In this document: positions 7,978 through 16,016 of the stretch, one piece after another
Layout: every line of letters starts with the position of its first letter
Numbering within the stretch: position 1 is the stretch's first letter
Assembly (NCBI RefSeq): GCF_040227235.1
Contig: NZ_JBELNZ010000001.1
Span: 310,001 to 374,000 of the forward strand
From: Parafrigoribacterium_A soli
GTDB lineage: Bacteria > Actinomycetota > Actinomycetes > Actinomycetales > Microbacteriaceae
Length of the DNA stretch: 64,000 nt
Direction: 5' to 3'
Made by a program: the position numbers and the translations under genes
Notes under the pieces: model-generated
Seen by the model: only the letters and a program-made list of their open reading frames with translations
The model's database searches: none
Told to the model about the DNA's origin: nothing

Positions 7978-8607
7978 ATGAAAAAGATTATTGCGACTGG
8001 TGTTGTCGCTATCGCACTCGTACTGGGCTCTGCCCTAAGTGCAAATGCGGCGACCACCGACTTTGCCACGTCAATCCGTTCCACAGAAACAAACTCCGCG
8101 TGCGTTGCGGCGATAGCCGATGGCCAAGCGAGGGGAGTAAAGGGGTTGTCGTCCGACGTCTGCACCGCGACTGTAATAACTACAGCCGGACCCGCAACCC
8201 CAGCGACGACATTCGACGTCAAGGCGGCACAGTCGAGTCTGAGTGCATCCGACTTCAAGGCCCTCGTTGTGGCAGCGGCGGCCGGCACAGTGCATTCCAA
8301 GCCTTACAGCCAAACGATCAATCAAATTACCGATTCGGAAACACAGAGCGGTACTTTTTACTATGACGGCGCTCGGGCGTGGGTCACAGTGACGTATCGG
8401 GGTTACAACGGGACGCACTCTTGCAAGGTGAACTATGCGGTCGGGTACGCCATAACGAACACAGCTTGCTCCGATAGCGGCAGCACCACATCACGCAAAC
8501 TGCAAATGAACTGGAACGTTTCTATTGCAGTCAAGGGCGGCCCTATCGCATGGGCTGAGTCATATACTATGCACGTCAATTCCGCTGGAACAATCTCCAA
8601 CGGTTAG
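7978..8607 (+). CDS. Secreted hypothetical protein with Sec signal peptide
   Basis: 209 residues. A classic signal peptide (MKKIIATGVVAIALVLGSAL, with an ANA-A cleavage site near residue 23) leads to a ~185-residue exported part rich in Thr, Ser and Ala, with four cysteines (two early in SACVAAI and SDVCTATV, two late in SCKVNY and TACSDSG), suggesting disulfides. The C-terminal third looks beta-rich and Tyr/Trp-containing (TFYYDGARAWVTVTYRGY). GGGAAAA precedes the ATG. Base composition is lower in GC than neighbouring genes, a sign of acquisition. It sits 21 bp before a two-helix membrane protein. No family recognised; a toxin, inhibitor or adhesin is possible, but unsupported. Confidence 0.6.
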   Translation: MKKIIATGVVAIALVLGSALSANAATTDFATSIRSTETNSACVAAIADGQARGVKGLSSDVCTATVITTAGPATPATTFDVKAAQSSLSASDFKALVVAAAAGTVHSKPYSQTINQITDSETQSGTFYYDGARAWVTVTYRGYNGTHSCKVNYAVGYAITNTACSDSGSTTSRKLQMNWNVSIAVKGGPIAWAESYTMHVNSAGTISNG

Positions 8608-8628
8608 GCAAGAACGGGAGTCAAAATC

Positions 8629-8859
8629 ATGCTCACCAACTCTTTCTCGCCAATACATCTTGTCGTGTTACTAGCCGCGATCGTCTATGTCGTCGCCATA
8701 ATCTGGGCGATCGTGACCACTGTCAAGGATGGGAGGCTGAGAACAGGAGACAAAGTGACATGGATTGTTGCGCTAATCATTGCGCCAGTCGTGGCGCTCG
8801 GCACCTGGCTTACCGTTCGTGCAATCCGCAACCGTCGCAGAAAGGCATTGTCTAGCTAG
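8629..8859 (+). CDS. Two-helix small membrane protein (PLDc_N-like)
   Basis: 76 residues: TM1 about residues 9-31, a charged linker (KDGRLRTGDKVTW), TM2 about residues 45-64, then a basic tail. The spacing and WIVALIIAPVVALGTWL resemble the PLDc_N domain found alone in many small actinobacterial proteins. GGGAG lies before the ATG. It is probably in one operon with the secreted protein 21 bp upstream and could be its membrane partner or immunity factor, but that is inference. Confidence 0.6.
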   Translation: MLTNSFSPIHLVVLLAAIVYVVAIIWAIVTTVKDGRLRTGDKVTWIVALIIAPVVALGTWLTVRAIRNRRRKALSS

Positions 8860-8884
8860 TCGCACCACCCATACGTCCAACGCC

Positions 8885-8928
8885 ATCGGTCGCTTGACTT
8901 CCTGCTGAAACGGAGCCAAGCGACCGAT
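8885..8928 (+). terminator. Inverted repeat after the two-helix protein
   Basis: Perfect 12-bp arms, ATCGGTCGCTTG and CAAGCGACCGAT, separated by 20 nt, 25 bp past the stop. Probably a terminator for the two-gene unit, although the T tract is weak. Confidence 0.5.
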
Positions 8929-8960
8929 TCTGCATTTCGATCAGTAGGAGTGGATGGCGA

Positions 8961-9180
8961 GTGGCGCGCGAAGTAGCTCACGAGCTCAGGCATCCGGTCC
9001 AGACAATTGTCTCTCTCGATGCCGTACATGCTCTCCTCCGCGATTGGCCCACCGCCGAGCGAGAGAAGCAAATCCAGGAAGAGGCAATTAGGGAAGTCTC
9101 TGATGCACTTTCCCTAGCCAATGAGGTGCTCTTGACTATTCCGCTGGGCAACGAACCGATCGAGTCGGCCGAGCCGGCTA
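8961..9180 (+). other. Doubtful ORF region running into the tRNA
   Basis: A GTG-started frame (VAREVAHELRHPVQ...) is open here and would close only at 9260, inside the antisense of tRNA-fMet. The upstream TAGGAG is about 10 nt from the GTG. The first 70 residues are helical and charged but unrecognised. Reading through a tRNA gene makes an intact protein unlikely; it may be a decayed gene tail or chance. Confidence 0.2.
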
Positions 9181-9188
9181 ACGCAGAA

Positions 9189-9214
9189 GTCCCGGCCTCT
9201 TTCGAGACCGGGAC
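9189..9214 (-). terminator. Terminator of tRNA-fMet
   Basis: Read on the minus strand: GTCCCGGTCTC GAAA GAGGCCGGGAC, an 11-bp stem with one mismatch and a GAAA tetraloop, starting 3 bp after the tRNA CCA end and followed by TTCT. Confidence 0.7.
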
Positions 9215-9216
9215 AT

Positions 9217-9293
9217 TGGTTGCGGGGGCTGGATTTGAACCAACGACCTCTGGGTTATGAGCCCAGCGAGCTACCGAACTGCTCCACCCCGCG
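9217..9293 (-). tRNA. tRNA-fMet (anticodon CAT, initiator)
   Basis: 77 nt beginning CGCGGGGTGGAGCAG and ending CCCGCAACCA with an encoded CCA. Initiator hallmarks are visible: the first base C is unpaired against A at position 72, and the anticodon stem has three consecutive G:C pairs (GGG around CTCATAA and CCC). The D-loop AGCTCG and the T-arm GGTTCAAATCC are intact. Confidence 0.95.
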
Positions 9294-9356
9294 GCACGAG
9301 AAACAACTCTATCACAGGGATTCGGGGCCGCTGGCCGGGTCTCGATACGCTCGTAC

Positions 9357-9464
9357 CTCGCTACTCGACCAGCGGAATCGACGCTCGCTACTCGACCAGC
9401 GGAAGTGGCGCTCGCTACTCGGCCAACGGAAGTGACGCTCGCTATTCGACCACCGAGAATCAGC
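9357..9464. repeat. Four tandem copies of a 27-bp repeat
   Basis: Units at 9357-9383, 9384-9410, 9411-9437 and 9438-9464, each beginning CTCGCTACTCGACCAGCGGA with small changes; the fourth is the most diverged and overlaps the stop codon of the UPF0182 gene. The preceding GGTCTCGATACGCTCG resembles a dispersed intergenic repeat seen in Microbacteriaceae genomes. It lies between the tRNA and the 3' end of a long gene. Confidence 0.7.
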
Positions 9465-12363
9465 CCTCGAGCGCGAAGAGTGCCTTGAGCGCGTCGACCA
9501 GGGCCTGATCGGCGGCGGCGTACTTCGTGAGGTCTCCCGACTTCAGCGCCGCGTCCCGGTTGGTGAGCGCGGTCTGCACGTCGGCGAGAGCGGCCTTGAC
9601 CGCGGCGCTCTCCCCCGGCGATGTCGGCGTCGGCTTCGTCGGCGTCTCGCTCGATGGCGGCGTCGGAGTCTCCGGGCTCGGTGCACCACTGTCGCCGGCC
9701 GAAGCTCCTGAATCGCCACCGAAGAGGTCGTCGAGCGCGGCATCCAGCGTGTCTTCGAAGGCGATCTTGTCGCCGAAGGAGACGAGCACCTTGCGCAGGA
9801 TCGGATACGTCGTCTCCGCCGTGGATTCGACATACAGCGGCTGCACGTAGAGCAGACCGCCGCCGACGGGCACCGTGAGGAGGTTGCCTCGCGTGACCCT
9901 CGTGTCGCCCTTCTGCAGCAGCGAGATCTGGTTCGCGACGGCCGTGTCGGTGTTGAAGTTGTTCTGCACCTGACCGGGGCCTGGCACGGTGTCCTGCTTC
10001 GGCAGCGTCAGCAGCGTGAGCTTTCCGTACTCGGGAGATATCTGCCCCTTCGTGCTTCCCGCATCCGCGTTGGCCGCGAGGTAGCCGGTGAGGATCGACC
10101 GGTCGTCGGTGCTCGACTTCGGAATGTAGGTCGAGTAGAGCGAGAACGCCGACTTGTCCGCGCCAGGCATCTTCATGGTGAGGTAATACGGCGGCTGCAG
10201 CGGAGCGGGCTTCGGCTTCGTCGGGTCGGGCGGGCTGACCCACGCGTCGCTCGCCGAGTAGAAGGTGTCGGAGTCGGTGACGTGGTACTCACCGAGAATC
10301 GCGCGCTGCACCTTGAACAGGTCGGCCGGGTAGCGCACGTGGCTGAGCAGTTCAGAGCTCATGTCGCTCATCGGCTTGACCGTCGACGGGAAGATCTTCT
10401 CCCACGTCTTCAGGATCGGGTCCTTCGCATCCCAGGCATAGAGCGTGACCTTGCCCGTGTAGGCGTCGACGGTGGCCTTGACCGAGTTGCGGATGTAGTT
10501 GATGTCGTCGATCGGATACTGCGGCGCGGGCGTATACGTGTCCGCGATCGCGCTCGAGAGCTGCTCCGTCTTCGAGTACGGATACTGCGAGCTCGTGGTG
10601 TAACCGTCCACGATCCACTGCACCCGCCCATCGACGACCGCCGGGTAGGCGTCGCTGTCGAGGGTGAGGTACGGGGCGGCCTTCGCCACCCTGTCCTTCG
10701 GGTCGCGCGTGTAGATGATCTGCGAGTCGTTGTTCACGGCGTCCGAGAACAGGATCTGCTCGGACTGGAACTTGATCGCGTAGATGAGCTTGGTGAAGAC
10801 GTTGTCGAGCTTCGGACCGCCATCACCCTTAAACGTCGTCGTGGCGTTCTGATTCGACTGCTTGTCGCCGGCCGGGTAGTCGAACTCGATCTTGTCCGCG
10901 CCCTTCGGGGCACCCACGATCGAGTACAGGGGCGAGTTCTCGCCGAAGTAGACGCGCGGCTCGAACTTGCCGAGCTTGCCCTTAGCCGGGATGCCGGACT
11001 CGAGGAACACCGGGAAGCCCTCCGGCGAGCGCTGGTTGCCATAGGCCGCGACCACGCCGTAACCGTGCGTATAGACGACGGTGTTGTTGTACCAGCTGTT
11101 GGCGTTGCCGAGCTGCTTCTGGTCGAGCTCGCGCACGGCGATCACGGTGTCCTGCGACTTGCCGTTGATCTTGTACCTGTCGACGTCGAGCGAATTGGGG
11201 AAACGGTAGTACTGCTTGATCTGCTCGAGCTGCGCGAAGGTATCGGAGACGAGCGCCGGGTCGAGAATGCGGATGTTGGCCGTGGTTTCGGCGTCGTTCC
11301 TCAGGGCACCGGGTTCGGCATCCGAGGTGGCCGTGTACTGCTCCTCCTTGACACCGGCGACGCCGTAGGCATCACGCGTGCCCTGGATGTTGCGCTCGAT
11401 GTAGGGCTTCTCGAGGCTCTTGGCACTCGGCTCGACCGTGAAACGCTGCACGATCCACGGATACACGGAGCCGATCAGCAGTCCGCTCACCAGGAGCAGC
11501 GCCGTGCCGACGATGGGGAGGCGCCATCGGCCGACGATCGCGGTGATGACGAAGAGCACGGCGACGACCGCGGCGATGCCGGCCAGGATCGCGCGACCGG
11601 GGATGACCGCGAAGACGTCGGTGTACGACGCGCCCGTGATCAGGTCGGAGCTGGTGCTCGTCGCGAGCGTCGAGTACTGGTCGAGCCAGATGCTGATCGC
11701 CTGAAGGGCGAGGTAGACCGCACCGGTGGTGGCGAGCTGGATGCGCGCGGAACGCGAGATGCGCAACTCGCGACCGCTCAGCCGGATCGCGCCATAGAGG
11801 TAGCTGGTGGCGAGGGCGCCGATGGCCGAGAGCAGCACGACGGCCGAGGCGAACGCCGCGACCGACTGGTAGAACGGCAGCGCGAACAGGTAGAAGGAAA
11901 TGTCGAGGTGGAACTGCGGGTCGACCTTGCCGACGTGAGTGCCATTGATCCACTGGAGCGCGAGCTGCCAGCGCGAGGACGCCGCGACGCCCGCAAAGAG
12001 GCCGAGGATGATCGGGATGCCGTACATGGCCAGACGCCGCAGCGGTTCGATGACCTGCTGGTAGCGGTCGAGCTGCGAGTTGAGCTTGGCGTACATCGGT
12101 CGCCAGCGGAATGCCACCTCAATGGAGATCCACACCGGAATGGCCATGCCGAAGAAGCCGATGAGGAACATCACGCTGCCGGCGATCCACTGGGTGGTGA
12201 GCACCTCGCGGTAGCCGAGCTGGCTGAACCAGAGCCAGTCGGTGTAGAGGCTGGCGAAGATGAAGAACGCAATGACGAGCACGGCGATGATCGCGACCGA
12301 GATGAGGAGTGTCGCCCTCGATCGAGACCGTGGCTGTTGTTCGTCTGTGGCTGCAGAAGTCAA
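9460..12363 (-). CDS. UPF0182 family large membrane protein
   Basis: 967 residues. The N-terminal ~330 residues hold about seven transmembrane helices (first at about residues 18-42, starting LLISVAIIAVLVIAFFIF; SLYTDWLWFSQLGY is a family signature). The remainder is a large extracytoplasmic domain containing VYTHGYGVVAAYG and TPAPQYPIDDINYIRNSVKATVD, typical of COG1615/UPF0182. It ends with a Pro/Thr/Ser-rich linker and a short helical tail. The start is a TTG at 12363 with GGGAGAAAG upstream. Function is unknown across the family. It pairs with the PDZ protease gene, as Rv3193c and Rv3194c do in mycobacteria. Confidence 0.9.
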   Translation of the reverse strand: MTSAATDEQQPRSRSRATLLISVAIIAVLVIAFFIFASLYTDWLWFSQLGYREVLTTQWIAGSVMFLIGFFGMAIPVWISIEVAFRWRPMYAKLNSQLDRYQQVIEPLRRLAMYGIPIILGLFAGVAASSRWQLALQWINGTHVGKVDPQFHLDISFYLFALPFYQSVAAFASAVVLLSAIGALATSYLYGAIRLSGRELRISRSARIQLATTGAVYLALQAISIWLDQYSTLATSTSSDLITGASYTDVFAVIPGRAILAGIAAVVAVLFVITAIVGRWRLPIVGTALLLVSGLLIGSVYPWIVQRFTVEPSAKSLEKPYIERNIQGTRDAYGVAGVKEEQYTATSDAEPGALRNDAETTANIRILDPALVSDTFAQLEQIKQYYRFPNSLDVDRYKINGKSQDTVIAVRELDQKQLGNANSWYNNTVVYTHGYGVVAAYGNQRSPEGFPVFLESGIPAKGKLGKFEPRVYFGENSPLYSIVGAPKGADKIEFDYPAGDKQSNQNATTTFKGDGGPKLDNVFTKLIYAIKFQSEQILFSDAVNNDSQIIYTRDPKDRVAKAAPYLTLDSDAYPAVVDGRVQWIVDGYTTSSQYPYSKTEQLSSAIADTYTPAPQYPIDDINYIRNSVKATVDAYTGKVTLYAWDAKDPILKTWEKIFPSTVKPMSDMSSELLSHVRYPADLFKVQRAILGEYHVTDSDTFYSASDAWVSPPDPTKPKPAPLQPPYYLTMKMPGADKSAFSLYSTYIPKSSTDDRSILTGYLAANADAGSTKGQISPEYGKLTLLTLPKQDTVPGPGQVQNNFNTDTAVANQISLLQKGDTRVTRGNLLTVPVGGGLLYVQPLYVESTAETTYPILRKVLVSFGDKIAFEDTLDAALDDLFGGDSGASAGDSGAPSPETPTPPSSETPTKPTPTSPGESAAVKAALADVQTALTNRDAALKSGDLTKYAAADQALVDALKALFALEG

Positions 12364-12466
12364 AAGACTTTCTCCCGGGTCGAGATGTCGTGGCGTGCCG
12401 AATGGGCCGCCCTGGCCTCCATCCTAGGTCAGCGCCGCCTGCGAGAACCCCTTGGAAGCGGCGCCG

Positions 12467-13588
12467 TCAGCCCGCCGCACAGGTGCGCAGCGCACCGATG
12501 TCGCCGCCCGAACTGATGACGTGCAGATCGTGCAGCGACTCCTTGAGCGTCGAGACCGCGAAGACCTTCAATCCGTCGGGCACATGCCCGACGACCTCAT
12601 CGCAGTCACCCCGCGGCGCGAAGAAGATCGTGGCCCCCGCGCGCTTCGCTCCATACATCTTCTGCCGGATGCCGCCGATGCGACCGATCGTGCCCTGGTC
12701 GTCGATGGTGCCGGTGCCCGCGACGTGTTTGCCGCCGGTGAGCGAACCCTCGGTGAGCTTGTCGATGATGCCGAGTGCGAACATCTGGCCGGCCGAGGGG
12801 CCGCCAACGTTGTCGAGCTGAATCTTCACGTCGAACGGGTACTCGTAGGACACGGCGGCGTAGATTCCCACCACGGGCGTCGGATGTGCGCCCGTGCTGA
12901 GTTCGGGCGTCACGGAAACGGTACGCGGCTCGCCGTCGCGCACCACTTGGAGCTTGAGCGGCGTACCCGCACCCGCCGCGGCAATGGCCTTTCGAAGGGC
13001 CGTGACGGAGTCGATGACCGCTCCCGCGACGCTCACGACGCGGTCGCCCTTCTCGAGGATGCCACGGGAGGGGGACGTCGAGGTGAGTTCCGCCACGGTG
13101 ACGACGGCGGGAACCTTGTGACCGAGCGAGCGCAGGGCCGCCGCCACGGCATCCTTTTGCGAGTTCTGCATGTCGATCTCGCCCTGCTTATTCGAGTCCT
13201 CGACGGAATAACCGGGGGGATAGACGGAGTCGAGCGGGAGCACGGCCTGACTCGGGTCGAGCCACGCGCCAGCCACGTCGAGCCAGTTGGGGAGATGGTC
13301 CGGATCGCCGAGCACGCTCACCGTGAGCATGTCGAGGGCGCCGGTTGCCGGCCAGGTCTTCTCGCCCGGGATCGAGATCATCGGCGTCTGCGTGCCGCCG
13401 ATCTCCACGCTGCCGAGAGTGTCGAACACGGGGCCGGGCCGCTCGATCACATAGGGCGAGGGCAGCAGCGCGAACAGGACGGTGCCGAAGAGAGCCAGGA
13501 ACAGCAAGGTCCAGCCCAGTCGACCACGCCGAGCGGGGCGCCTGCCACCGGTCGAGCCCGCTGACCGGTCGCCGGAAAAGAGCGTCAC
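12467..13588 (-). CDS. PDZ domain, Lon-like (S16) membrane protease, YlbL type
   Basis: 373 residues: one N-terminal transmembrane helix (LGWTLLFLALFGTVLFALL, about residues 23-42), a PDZ domain (about 155-235; GILEKGDRVVSVAG) and a C-terminal Lon-type protease domain with catalytic serine in VGGPSAGQMFALG and lysine 45 residues later in IRQKMYGAKRAG. The family lacks the Lon AAA module and acts outside the membrane. The GTG at 13588 was preferred to an ATG at 13660 because AAAGGA sits 6 nt before it and homology starts there. Substrates are unknown. Confidence 0.88.
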   Translation of the reverse strand: MTLFSGDRSAGSTGGRRPARRGRLGWTLLFLALFGTVLFALLPSPYVIERPGPVFDTLGSVEIGGTQTPMISIPGEKTWPATGALDMLTVSVLGDPDHLPNWLDVAGAWLDPSQAVLPLDSVYPPGYSVEDSNKQGEIDMQNSQKDAVAAALRSLGHKVPAVVTVAELTSTSPSRGILEKGDRVVSVAGAVIDSVTALRKAIAAAGAGTPLKLQVVRDGEPRTVSVTPELSTGAHPTPVVGIYAAVSYEYPFDVKIQLDNVGGPSAGQMFALGIIDKLTEGSLTGGKHVAGTGTIDDQGTIGRIGGIRQKMYGAKRAGATIFFAPRGDCDEVVGHVPDGLKVFAVSTLKESLHDLHVISSGGDIGALRTCAAG

Positions 13589-13701
13589 CGCGGTCCTTTC
13601 CCGTAGGTCTTCAAGGATGTTCGCCACAGGCGCACAGTCGAGCGTCCAGCCTAGGGTCATTTCACAACCTGCACGCTCGCGCGGCGACTAGCGTAGTTTT
13701 C

Positions 13702-15069
13702 ATGCCTGATAATTCGGCCGAAGACCCGGAAGACGAGTTCCGCGACATGCTGCGCGAGTTCCTGGCCGGCAACTCCGACATCGACCCCGGCAAGCTCGCG
13801 AGCGCGGCGGGCCTGCCCAATGATCCCGCCATGCTCCAGCAGCTCATGGGCCAGTTGCAGAACGCTCTCAGCAGCAGTGACGAGGGCATTAACTGGGGTC
13901 TCGCGGAGGAGCAGGCGAAGGCCACCGCGTCGAGTGGTAGCCAGCCCACCACCCCCGCCGAGGCCGAGGCGCTCGAGCAGGCCTTCGTCGTGGCAGAGCT
14001 CTGGCTGAGCGAGGCCACCGTCATCTCGGAACTGACCGTGCGGCCGCGCCTCATGAGCCGCGTCGAATGGATCAAGGCGACCATGCCGGTCTGGACCCAG
14101 CTCGCCGAGCCCGTCGCGACGAGCATCTCCAACTCCCTCACCACGGTGCTGCGGGAGCAGGCGCCCGAGGAGATGTCGGAGATGATCGAGGGCGCGAGCA
14201 AGATCATGCGCAATGTCGGCGGAACGCTCTTCGCCATGCAGCTCGGCCAGGTCGTGGCGCAGCTCGCAAGCGAGGTCGTCTCGGGTGGCGACATCGGCAT
14301 CCCACTGCTCGGCACCGTAGGCGGCACGGAGCAGCAGGCCGCCATCCTTCCGCAGAATCTCAGCGCCTTCGGCGAGGGACTCGACATCGACGAGGAACAG
14401 GTGCGCCTCTACCTGGCGGTGCGGGAGCTCGCCCACGCACGCCTGTTCCGACACGCCAAGTGGCTGCGCCTGCAACTCATGACCTCCATCACCGAGTTCG
14501 CGCAGGACATCCGCATCGATACGAGCGCGATCGAAGAGCTGACCGTGGACTTCGACCCGTCGAACCCCGAAGAGCTGCGCAACGCCATGGCGAGCGGTGC
14601 GCTCATCCCGCCGAAGTCACCCGCACAGCTCGCCGCTCTCGCCAGGCTCGAGACGATGCTGGCGCTCATCGAGGGCTGGGTGGACGTGGTCACGGCGGAT
14701 GCGACCAGAAGGCTGCCGAAGTCGACCGCGATCGCCGAGACGGTGCGTCGCCGCCGTGCAGCGGGTGGTCCGGCGGAGTCCGCCTTCTCCACCCTCGTCG
14801 GACTCGAACTTCGGCCCAGGCGACTGCGCGAGGCCGCGGCGCTATGGCAGAAGCTCACGGATGAGGTGGGTGCGGAGCGCAGGGACGAGTTGTGGTCGCA
14901 CCCCGACCTCGTTCCGACTTCCGAGGACATCGACGACCCGAGTGCTCTCGTGGCGAGGCTCGTGAACCCGCAGCCGGAGCCCGACTACGTGGACCAGGCG
15001 ATCGAAGACTTGCTGAACGACAACAGCGACGACCGCCCGCACGAGGGCGACGACGGGTCGATCAAGTAG
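13702..15069 (+). CDS. DUF2342 protein, putative zinc-dependent metalloprotease family
   Basis: 455 residues matching the actinobacterial DUF2342/PF10103 family annotated as putative zinc hydrolase: VRPRLMSRVEWIKATMPVW, LGTVGGTEQQAAILPQNLSAF and YLAVRELAHARLFRHAKWL are signatures. RELAHARLF is where a zincin helix would be, but a complete HExxH is not present, so peptidase activity is doubtful. The ATG 13702 is 7 nt after TAGCGT (13689-13694), so the mRNA is probably leaderless. It is divergent from the PDZ protease, the arrangement seen for Rv3195 and Rv3194c. Confidence 0.82.
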   Translation: MPDNSAEDPEDEFRDMLREFLAGNSDIDPGKLASAAGLPNDPAMLQQLMGQLQNALSSSDEGINWGLAEEQAKATASSGSQPTTPAEAEALEQAFVVAELWLSEATVISELTVRPRLMSRVEWIKATMPVWTQLAEPVATSISNSLTTVLREQAPEEMSEMIEGASKIMRNVGGTLFAMQLGQVVAQLASEVVSGGDIGIPLLGTVGGTEQQAAILPQNLSAFGEGLDIDEEQVRLYLAVRELAHARLFRHAKWLRLQLMTSITEFAQDIRIDTSAIEELTVDFDPSNPEELRNAMASGALIPPKSPAQLAALARLETMLALIEGWVDVVTADATRRLPKSTAIAETVRRRRAAGGPAESAFSTLVGLELRPRRLREAAALWQKLTDEVGAERRDELWSHPDLVPTSEDIDDPSALVARLVNPQPEPDYVDQAIEDLLNDNSDDRPHEGDDGSIK

Positions 15070-15140
15070 GCCGCTTAACGAGGCCGTCGCGCCTGTGGAT
15101 TGATCGCTCGCCGCTCGCGCGGCTGAGTCATCATCGTGGC

Positions 15141-16016
15141 ATGGTGCTCAAACTCGATCCACGATTCCGCCTCGTGTGGCGCACGCCGACAAGTCTGCAG
15201 TTCGGGTTGGACTCCCCCGCCGTCGTGCTGCACGACGTGACCGAGGCGGTCGACCGGATGATCGCGGTGCTCTCGCGCGGCATCAGCCGCTCTGGACTGA
15301 GCATGGTGTGTCTCGACACCGGTGGCGACGAGACCGAGGTCGAGAGCCTTCTCGAAAGCCTCGGTCCCGTGATGCTGGACGGGTCGAGCGAGGGACCCGC
15401 GCCGCGGCGAGTGGCCCTGCACGGCGATGGACCCATCGCCGACCGCATCGCCGAGATCGTTCGCGCCGACGGCGTTGCCGTCGACCACGGAGAGTCGATC
15501 GGCGACGCCGACTTGGCGATCATCGTGGCGCAGTTCGTGATCGAACCCGAGTTGCACGGCCTCTGGCTGCGCAGGGACGTGCCTCACCTCGCCGTGGTAC
15601 TCGGCGACGCGAGCGTGCGCGTCGGGCCGGTGATCGAACCCGGGCTCACCCCGTGCCTCTACTGTCTCGAACGACAGCACGCGGATGCCGACCCGGCCTG
15701 GCCAGCCATCGCATCCCAGCTCTGGGGCCAGCGGTCACCGCTCGAGAGTCCGCTCGTGGCAACCGAGGTGGCCGCGATCGTCGGCCGCTACGCGCTGACG
15801 AGGCTGCGCGGCACCCTGCCGGAGGATCCCGCGTTGCCGAGGGCGACATCCCTTCGGCTCGATGCCACGACCGGGGAGATCAGCCGACGCGAGTGGCAGC
15901 CGCACCCGGAGTGCGCGTGCTTAGCTCTGCCAGGAAACGGCTTGGCTGACGTTCGCCGCGCGCCGAACCGCCGACGCCTGCCCAGGAGAGATGAAGTCGC
16001 TGCCGTGCCCGCGTGA
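15141..16016 (+). CDS. ThiF-like (TOMM leader-binding type) orphan protein
   Basis: 291 residues. An N-terminal ~90-residue segment (MVLKLDPRFRLVWRTPTSLQFG) is followed by a Rossmann-like E1 core (PRRVALHGDGPIADRIAEIV, then DADLAIIV) and two cysteine pairs, CLYC and the late CAC, which would bind structural zinc. This is the layout of ocin-ThiF-like proteins that bind precursor peptides in azole/azoline biosynthesis, but no YcaO, precursor peptide or transporter is near. The glycine-rich nucleotide loop is weak. CATCAT lies 6 nt before the ATG. The last 137 bp overlap the helicase gene tail to tail, so the C-terminus may be shorter in function. Confidence 0.65.
   Translation: MVLKLDPRFRLVWRTPTSLQFGLDSPAVVLHDVTEAVDRMIAVLSRGISRSGLSMVCLDTGGDETEVESLLESLGPVMLDGSSEGPAPRRVALHGDGPIADRIAEIVRADGVAVDHGESIGDADLAIIVAQFVIEPELHGLWLRRDVPHLAVVLGDASVRVGPVIEPGLTPCLYCLERQHADADPAWPAIASQLWGQRSPLESPLVATEVAAIVGRYALTRLRGTLPEDPALPRATSLRLDATTGEISRREWQPHPECACLALPGNGLADVRRAPNRRRLPRRDEVAAVPA

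Noticed and set aside
8961..9260. 99-codon frame before tRNA-fMet
   Set aside because: It reads through the antisense of the tRNA and ends there; kept only as a doubtful region.
7325..9293. Integrative element using tRNA-fMet as attachment site
   Set aside because: No integrase, and the only shared word with the tRNA 3' end on the far side is about nine bases, which is not enough for an att repeat.
10282..12516. 744-codon open frame on the plus strand opposite the UPF0182 gene
   Set aside because: Composition is Arg/Glu/Val/Asp-biased, typical of an antisense GC-rich frame; UPF0182 on the other strand matches a full known family.
15141..16016. Thiazole/oxazole-modified peptide (TOMM) biosynthetic cluster
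   Set aside because: No YcaO cyclodehydratase, dehydrogenase, precursor peptide or exporter is present nearby.
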